Below are positions 58,301-64,000 of a DNA stretch of 64,000 nucleotides, piece by piece. Numbering within the stretch: position 1 is the stretch's first letter; each line of letters opens with the position of its first letter. The position numbers and the translations under genes are program-made. A model generated the notes under the pieces. It was given only the letters and a program-made list of their open reading frames with translations. It had not been told where the DNA came from and did not search any database. Origin of the DNA: Megalonaias nervosa (taxonomy: Eukaryota; Mollusca; Bivalvia; Unionida; Unionidae); assembly GCA_016617855.1 (NCBI GenBank), contig JAECUM010000827.1:117816-181815 (forward strand), in the 5' to 3' direction.

Positions 58301-58590
58301 GTGTTAATCTGATACAGATATGGCTGCTGCTGTAGCCTCCTTGAAAATCTTTTCATTGCTACTCCTCTTAAATGGACAACCATATCAACACCGGGTTCTT
58401 ATTGAAAGATATGTGATGTCTAGTTGGTCCTGAATGAGACATGGCTAGTCTAATGTCCATTATGGCCACAACTGCAGCCAATTTGAAAATCTCATTTCAC
58501 TGATCCTCTTGAGTGGATGGTTTTATCGGCATGGGATTTTCACTACAAGGCTGCTTATGTCCAGCTTATATATGGCCACCATGGCCACAT
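58301..58590 (+). repeat. Modular repeat locus 6, part 2
   Basis: Two units between the two TIR insertions (TATGGCCACAACTGCAGCC). Confidence 0.65.
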
Positions 58591-59389
58591 CAGACCTGCC
58601 AACCCTGACAATTTTGCTGCAAGTCCTACAAAAATGACCCTTAAAATAACGACTTGCAGAATAAAGGAAAACTATGGAAATATGATTGTTACAGTAAAAT
58701 ATGGATGATTGCTTGTCCTGTTTGATTTGGATCCATGTTTTATATTAGGTTTAGTGGAATTTGAGAACCAGACTAACTTTACAGTAGTGGCTCGGACGCT
58801 TTAAACTGCACATTTTTTCCATGTGAGGCGTCTGCATGATCAAACTGTTGATTATAGACTTTTTTTTAAACGGCATCCAGCTACCGATCCATATTAAAGA
58901 CGAAAGGAAAAAAATGAGCCTCTTAAAAAAGTTTAATCTTCAGCCCAGAAAAATAAAAATGAATATTCAGATTGTTCTGAATAAAAGCCGGAAGGGACAT
59001 AATTATGTTTATTGGACATCACATGCTGATCTGAGTATGGCGCATGGTGGGACGTATGATAGCTGTTGTAATGTGAAATGAAGAAAAAAAGAATTCCATC
59101 AAGTTGAAAGATAGCAACAAGCCGTTGAACTGCATAGGGTTGGGAACTGAAGTTTGTGCAACTGTACTAGAGGTAAATAAGGTGTATTTGCACTTTACAG
59201 ACTTTTCAGATGAACATAATGTTTACCGTTGATGCATCAGTTTGGAATACAGAACTTTTTAAAATACATTTTTTCTATTTTGATAATAACAGTACATATT
59301 ATTTTGTTGCACCTTACTGAAAACTAGTCAGACTTAAAGAAAAAGTCAACTGCCTTACTGAGACAATTTTGTTAGATTTGGCAGATCTA
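58591..59389 (+). mobile_element. CAGACC-family TIR element, copy 4 (799 bp)
   Basis: Ends CAGACCTGCCAACCCTGAC and TTTGGCAGATCTA. Inside, a frame with KSRKGHNYVYWTSHADLSMA then HGG is the same transposase remnant as in copy 1. Flanks do not match, so the target duplication is lost. Inserted in modular repeat locus 6. Confidence 0.85.
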
Positions 59390-59980
59390 CAGCAACTTTT
59401 AAAATCTTTTAAAATCACAACTCTACTTGAACAGAACATTGTATTGATGGGGGGTTTTAACCAGAAGATTTATTGTAATGTCCAGTTGGTCTTGATTGAA
59501 AATTCTGCCGATTTGATTCCCAATATGGCTACTAGAGTAACCATCTTGAAAATCTTGTTACTTCTGATTGGAAATTCATATCTTGAAAATAATCTCTCTC
59601 TCTCTGCACCAAATGCATGGCTGTATCAGCAAGGGGTTGTCACCAACAGACTTACGATACCTAGTTTGTCCTAAAAAAGAAAATAGTGCCAGTCATACAT
59701 CCAATATGACTGCCATAACAGCTGACTTAAAAAATCTTGTTGTTACTATTCTCTCCCTTCCCTGAATGGAGTTTTCACCAAAGACTTCTAATGATGTCCA
59801 CTTTATCCTGTACGAAAATGGTGTTTTGCTGATCGATGTGTACCATAGCAGTTAATTTGAAAATCTTGTTACTGTAAAGAATACTCCTCATTCTGCACTT
59901 GGAAGGAAGAAATGGTTTTGCCTTGAGTTCCTTGAAATTCTTCTTGTCCAGTGGAGCATCAGTCCCATTTACTTTTTATT
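59390..59980 (+). repeat. Modular repeat locus 6, part 3 and tail
   Basis: Units resume (ATATGGCTACTAGAGTAACC), closing with the tail CTTGAGTTCCTTGAAATTC near 59930. Confidence 0.65.
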
Positions 59981-60054
59981 GGCTATATGATGCTGAAGAA
60001 ATGAGAGCTATGTACCTTTCTCTGGGACATGCTGAGGCATTCAACCTGGGCTGG

Positions 60055-60122
60055 ACTAGGTGGGTTTCAAACCTATGACCTTTGGATTACGAGTCCAGTG
60101 CTCTACCGACTGAGCTACTGCA
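60055..60122 (-). repeat. tRNA-like sequence, probably a SINE head or tRNA pseudogene
   Basis: The minus strand reads GTAGCTCAGTCGGTAGAGC (A box), an anticodon loop CTCGTAA (would be CGU, Thr) and GGTTTGAAACC (B box). Acceptor and T stems do not pair, so it is not a functional tRNA. Confidence 0.6.
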
Positions 60123-61445
60123 GTTCTTTGATGGTTAGTGAGATTAACTTGCATCCATTTGACTGATCTAGTTACAAGTATAGAGGCTTGATTTCTGATT
60201 CAGTTTTGATCAAACACGGTAAATAGGCTTATATCATCAATGACATAATGTTTTGTCTGACTGGATAAGTTGGACAACACTTCCTCAACATTATATCTAA
60301 TCTGAGTTAATCAGATGTGGTAAACAGGCTTACTGTAATGACTAAGTCTTGGGACACAAAAAAGTAAAAAAAAATCGGTGTCCCAAAATTACAGCATTTT
60401 CAATGTCCCAACAATTAAGGACGTTTTTTTATAATAAAAATAAATATCGAGACAAAATTGGCAAGATCGCCATACTGCACACGGCAGTGACCAGTTGTTC
60501 ATTTACTGCATCAATAAACTGTTACAAACTACTGTGATTTTTTTCTTATTATTTTACATGTGCATATTTTCCAACTTTATAACATGAAATGAGATAAAGC
60601 TAAATAAAAACTTTAATAATTCACAGGGTGCTTAGAGTTTACCAGATGTCCGATACTATATATAGTGTACAGAACAGCATTTGCACAGAGCAAATTGTAT
60701 AGCCTTCTTTATTCCCAAAAATACTAGATGTAGATTTTTCTTTATTCATCGTTTTTACAAATTTCGTTCTTCCACATCACATTTAAACAAGACATCCATT
60801 CATGTTATTTCAACCCACAAACTCAAGAGTTGCCATTTTTTAGACATATAAGCAATTCAACATTGATGTAAATCAAATGAAATGATACACATCTTGAATT
60901 ATACAAGTTGCATGACCAGTATACAGTATAGTCACATAACTGATCATCATCAATATATTTTAGTTCTGTTTCTGCTTACCATACCACAAATTCGTATTTT
61001 CAACACAGTATTCATTCCACTTTTGGTTTTGGACAGCTGATTGTTTTGGCAGTTCCTTTTGTTTATAATTGGCAGATTTGTCTTTTTTCTGACAGGAGAC
61101 CAGGTTAATTATTTCAACTATAAATTGGCTTGGGGAAAAGGGGGATTTTTGTCTGGCTGCAGTGCCAGTACCCATTTGTTCTGCAACATTAATCCACACA
61201 ATTAATGTTGTAAAATCTAAAGTGAGTTGAACAGGACAAGATGACCTGCATAACAGTGATACTAAATTATTTGGGCCCCCCCCCCCATTGATATTGGACT
61301 GATTAACCATTGACTATCATTGCCAATCAATTAAGGTATGAACACTTGCTCGGTTGAGTAGAACGACTACCGTAGCCATGTAAACAGGTGCTTTTTTATG
61401 GTCGCTTACATCAAAGCAAACTACGCTAAGTATTTACGGTATTAC
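60123..61445 (+). other. Unassigned stretch
   Basis: AT-rich. A 9-bp hairpin TTGGGACAC (60349-60357) with GTGTCCCAA (60378-60386) is followed by a third TGTCCCAA, possibly a worn transposon end. A C-run lies at 61265-61275. No gene. Confidence 0.4.
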
Positions 61446-62484
61446 CAGACCTGCCAGCCCATACAATTTTGCCATAAGTCTTATGAAAATGACCCCTAAA
61501 ATACAGACTGGGGGCATTAAAGCAAAAACTGTGGGAATATGATTGTTGCCCAAAAAATCCAGATAATTGGTTCAGCCATGTTTGATTTGGATCGGGTTTT
61601 CATATTAGAACTAGTGCAATTAGTCAGGGAACCAGACTAACTTTACAGCAGGACATCCGACGCTTTAAACTGCACACATTTTTTTCCATGGGAAGCATCT
61701 GCATGATCAAACTGTTGATTATAGAATTTTTTTTAAATGGCCTCCAGCAAGCGATGCATGTTCAAGACGAAAGATAAAATAAGCCTCTTAAAAGGTGTCA
61801 AAAATCGACACAGAAAATAAAAGTATTATTCAGATTCTTGTGAATAAAGGCAGGAAGGGACACAATTACAGTTATTGGACATAACATGCTGATTTGAGTA
61901 TGTCATGTGGCAGGAGATGTAATCGCCATTGTGTGAAATGGAAAAAAATTTCCAGGAATTGCATCAAGTTGAGAGATGGCAACAAGCCATTGAGATAGCT
62001 GCATAGCATTTGGAACTGAAGTTTGTCCAACGGTACTAGTGGTAAATAAGGTCTACGTATACTTGACAAACTTTCAAGTTGAACAAGTTTACCATCACTG
62101 CACAGGGGCTCGTTTCAAAGAAAATTATGAGCAGCTGTCAGTCGATCAAGGGCTGAGGGGTCTAACCTGTAACAATGCACAGGGGCTCGTTATAAAGAAA
62201 ATTAGATGTATCCATCAATGAATCGAGAGCTGAGGGGTCTAACCTGTAACAGTATTGACAGGTTAGACCCCTCAGCCCTCGATTTATAGAGGGATACTCC
62301 TAATTTTCTTTGTAACAAGCCCTAGTGGTCGCTGCATTTTTCGACTACCAAACTTTTAAATATGTTCTCCAGCTTTACAATTGCAGTTTATGATAGTTTG
62401 TTATACCATACTGAAAACTGGTCAAACTTGCAGAAAAAAATTAACTGCCTTACTAAGACGATCTTGTCAGGGTTGGCAGGTCTG
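61446..62484 (+). mobile_element. CAGACC-family TIR element, copy 5, carrying a foldback insertion
   Basis: Ends CAGACCTGCCAGCCC and GGGTTGGCAGGTCTG. Contains ATGGCCTCCAGCAAGCG and the decayed ADLSM remnant. Length 1039 bp, of which 234 bp are the nested insertion at 62103. Flanks TATTAC and TATACA match only partly. Confidence 0.85.
62103..62328. mobile_element. Foldback (hairpin) element with 8-bp target duplication, hAT-like
   Basis: Two direct copies of a ~75-bp arm (starting CAGGGGCTCGTT at 62103 and 62180) are followed by the inverted arm (62254-62328, CTCGATTTATAGAGG, ending CAAGCCCTAGTGG). Flanked by TCACTGCA (62095-62102) and TCGCTGCA (62329-62336). The CAGGGGC terminus and 8-bp duplication fit hAT-type non-autonomous elements. 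Confidence 0.75.
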
Positions 62485-64000
62485 TATACAATTATTTTCA
62501 AAGGATTAATTCTGAAACTTTTTAATTTTATTTTGGAGGTATTATTTAAGTTTACTACAATTGTGCCTTTAATTTGAATCCAAGGGATGTACTTCATTCA
62601 TTGGAAATCTAAATCTTCAATGTACATCAGTGATGCCATGATTTAAACATGCTAACTAAATGCAAGCATTGAAGCTAACGCTGTTGTTGTTCGTTTCTTG
62701 TCATACTGGGAGCACATTTTTAACGGGTTATTACATTTTTAAGGCAAATAAAATTGTAATTGCTGGTGCATTGATACAGTATTCTAATGCAGTAATGCCT
62801 AAAAAAACAATAATAAATTGAAGACAAAGGGATAGGTTACTGTTGTAAATGCCTAGAGCAACCTGCTAATACTCGACTCTTGCCATTGATCAAATTATAC
62901 ATTTTTGAATTGGGTAGAAATAATAAGGAACCAGAAAAATTAAATATATATATTGACTTTTCAAACAAATTGTATCAATTTATAACATTTCTTTGTAATA
63001 ATTCATAGCGATAGTCCCTTAACAACAACTGTCATTTTTTCTTCTGTTACGTGTAGGCTCGTACAATAATAACAAGAGAAAAGAGTGAAGACAACAAGCT
63101 TTGTATATTTTAACAAAATAATTTATTTCCACTGAAAACAATGTAAAAATTGGAAATAGGACTTACGGTTTGTGAATATAATCCAAAATTTAATCCTAAG
63201 AATGAAAAATACAAGTCCTATCACTAAATAGTTATATTAGAATCCAGGTTCAAATCTTGACGACGTTCCAATATGGTAGGCGATGACGTCAGATGTGGTC
63301 CTTGTACAAATAGCAACAGTTCCTGAATTGAATCACAGTTTATGTTTTCAAATAATTCCAGAATAAATTTCCACTGAATTTCTCTCTCCAGAATTTATAA
63401 AACAGTACACTCATTTGGTTTTCTAGAGAATAAATTATTAAATTCCAAAAACAAATGAACTTCAAAAACGATCTGGTTTCAACAATAAAAAAACCTATCC
63501 AGCCTTCAAGGTTTCCAAAATACAACTGACTGACGAGTGCTCAGAAAAGGTTATTATATCCGACAAATTATCATCTCATTCTCGCGAGATAGATTACGTG
63601 GTCTCTTAACACTCGAACAGTGCAATAAGAAAAATGTAATTTGTCATGTAGGAAAAACCCCTATCTACTCTAACTCGGAAATAAATTGCAAAATAAAACA
63701 TTGTTTATTCAGACTAGACGAAATGACCTTGGCAATAGCCAATCGTTTTCAGGTAGCGCTTACACTACCGCGGACCAAGGTGAACTAAAAATGTTACTTA
63801 TGTAACATGTTTTACGTCTCAGATAAACAGAATTACTGAAAATAGAAATTCGAACCCGTGAAAATAATCATTACAATAAAATGTAATGAAACCAAAATAA
63901 AATAAAATAAAGAATTTTATAACTAACACACAAGCAATTTAATTACATATATGTAACACTTCTCCTATTTTTTTTCTTTCTTTTTTTTTTTTTTTTTAAT
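62485..64000 (+). other. AT-rich end of window, unassigned
   Basis: No gene or recognised repeat. Ends in a long pyrimidine tract (63967-63998) that continues past the window. Confidence 0.4.

Noticed and set aside
58411..58440. A frame reading IERYVM, resembling the expected SRCAP continuation
   Set aside because: It falls in a modular repeat unit (ATTGAAAGATATGTGATGTC) with no splice acceptor and an early stop.
60055..60122. Functional tRNA-Thr gene on the minus strand
   Set aside because: A and B boxes are present but acceptor and T stems do not pair.
63537..63788. Plus-strand frame of 83 codons as a small gene
   Set aside because: No family signal, no splice support, and surrounding sequence is featureless.

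Overview
The window is a piece of a eukaryotic, intron-rich, AT-rich (roughly 35% G+C by eye) animal genome. Its single recognisable host gene is on the + strand. It is the middle and rear part of an SRCAP/Domino-type (SWR1-class) chromatin remodeller. Twelve exons between 7319 and 53292 join in a consistent reading frame into 771 codons. They encode the Ser/Thr/Pro/Gln-rich insert that splits the ATPase in this family, then the linker before lobe 2, the complete second RecA-like lobe, the brace region, and the start of the acidic post-ATPase region. The 5' exons (HSA domain, first ATPase lobe) lie left of the window. The true 3' end was not found and probably lies to the right. The repeats (hairpin-headed modular repeats, tRNA-derived SINEs, a Tigger element, an endonuclease/RT LINE) suggest a lophotrochozoan, most likely a mollusc; this is an inference from repeat style, not proof.

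Region by region. 1-816: decayed end of a DNA transposon with a coding remnant. 954-7125: a modular repeat element built of ~143-bp units, interrupted by a complete Tigger/pogo element (2221-5213, minus strand, dead transposase) and by a second TIR element (5298-6728). 7319-24160: SRCAP exons A-D, separated by introns carrying one 0.8-kb TIR element (9001-9799), another inside a modular repeat (21041-21824), further modular repeats and a SINE. 24161-37036: a 12.9-kb intron holding a near full-length LINE with an 11-bp target duplication (25806-28890), two SINEs, a ~1-kb dispersed repeat and a 31-bp minisatellite. 37037-53292: exons E-L with the helicase C lobe, plus a TTAA-flanked element (49413-50032) and a TIR element ending 48 bp before exon J (50366-51144). 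53293-64000: no convincing exon; modular repeats again interrupted by two TIR elements (57895-58300 and 58591-59389), and a fifth copy of the 0.8-kb family carrying a hAT-like foldback insertion.

No prokaryotic-style system, CRISPR array or functional RNA gene is visible. The most interesting content is the mobile-element layer. One TIR family (CAGACCTGCCAAC ends, apparent 6-bp target duplications) keeps a decayed N-terminus of a zinc-finger transposase in every internal copy. A hairpin-headed modular repeat repeatedly serves as insertion site for other transposons. Several perfectly delimited insertions (target duplications of 4, 6, 8, 11 and 14 bp) can be read directly from the sequence.
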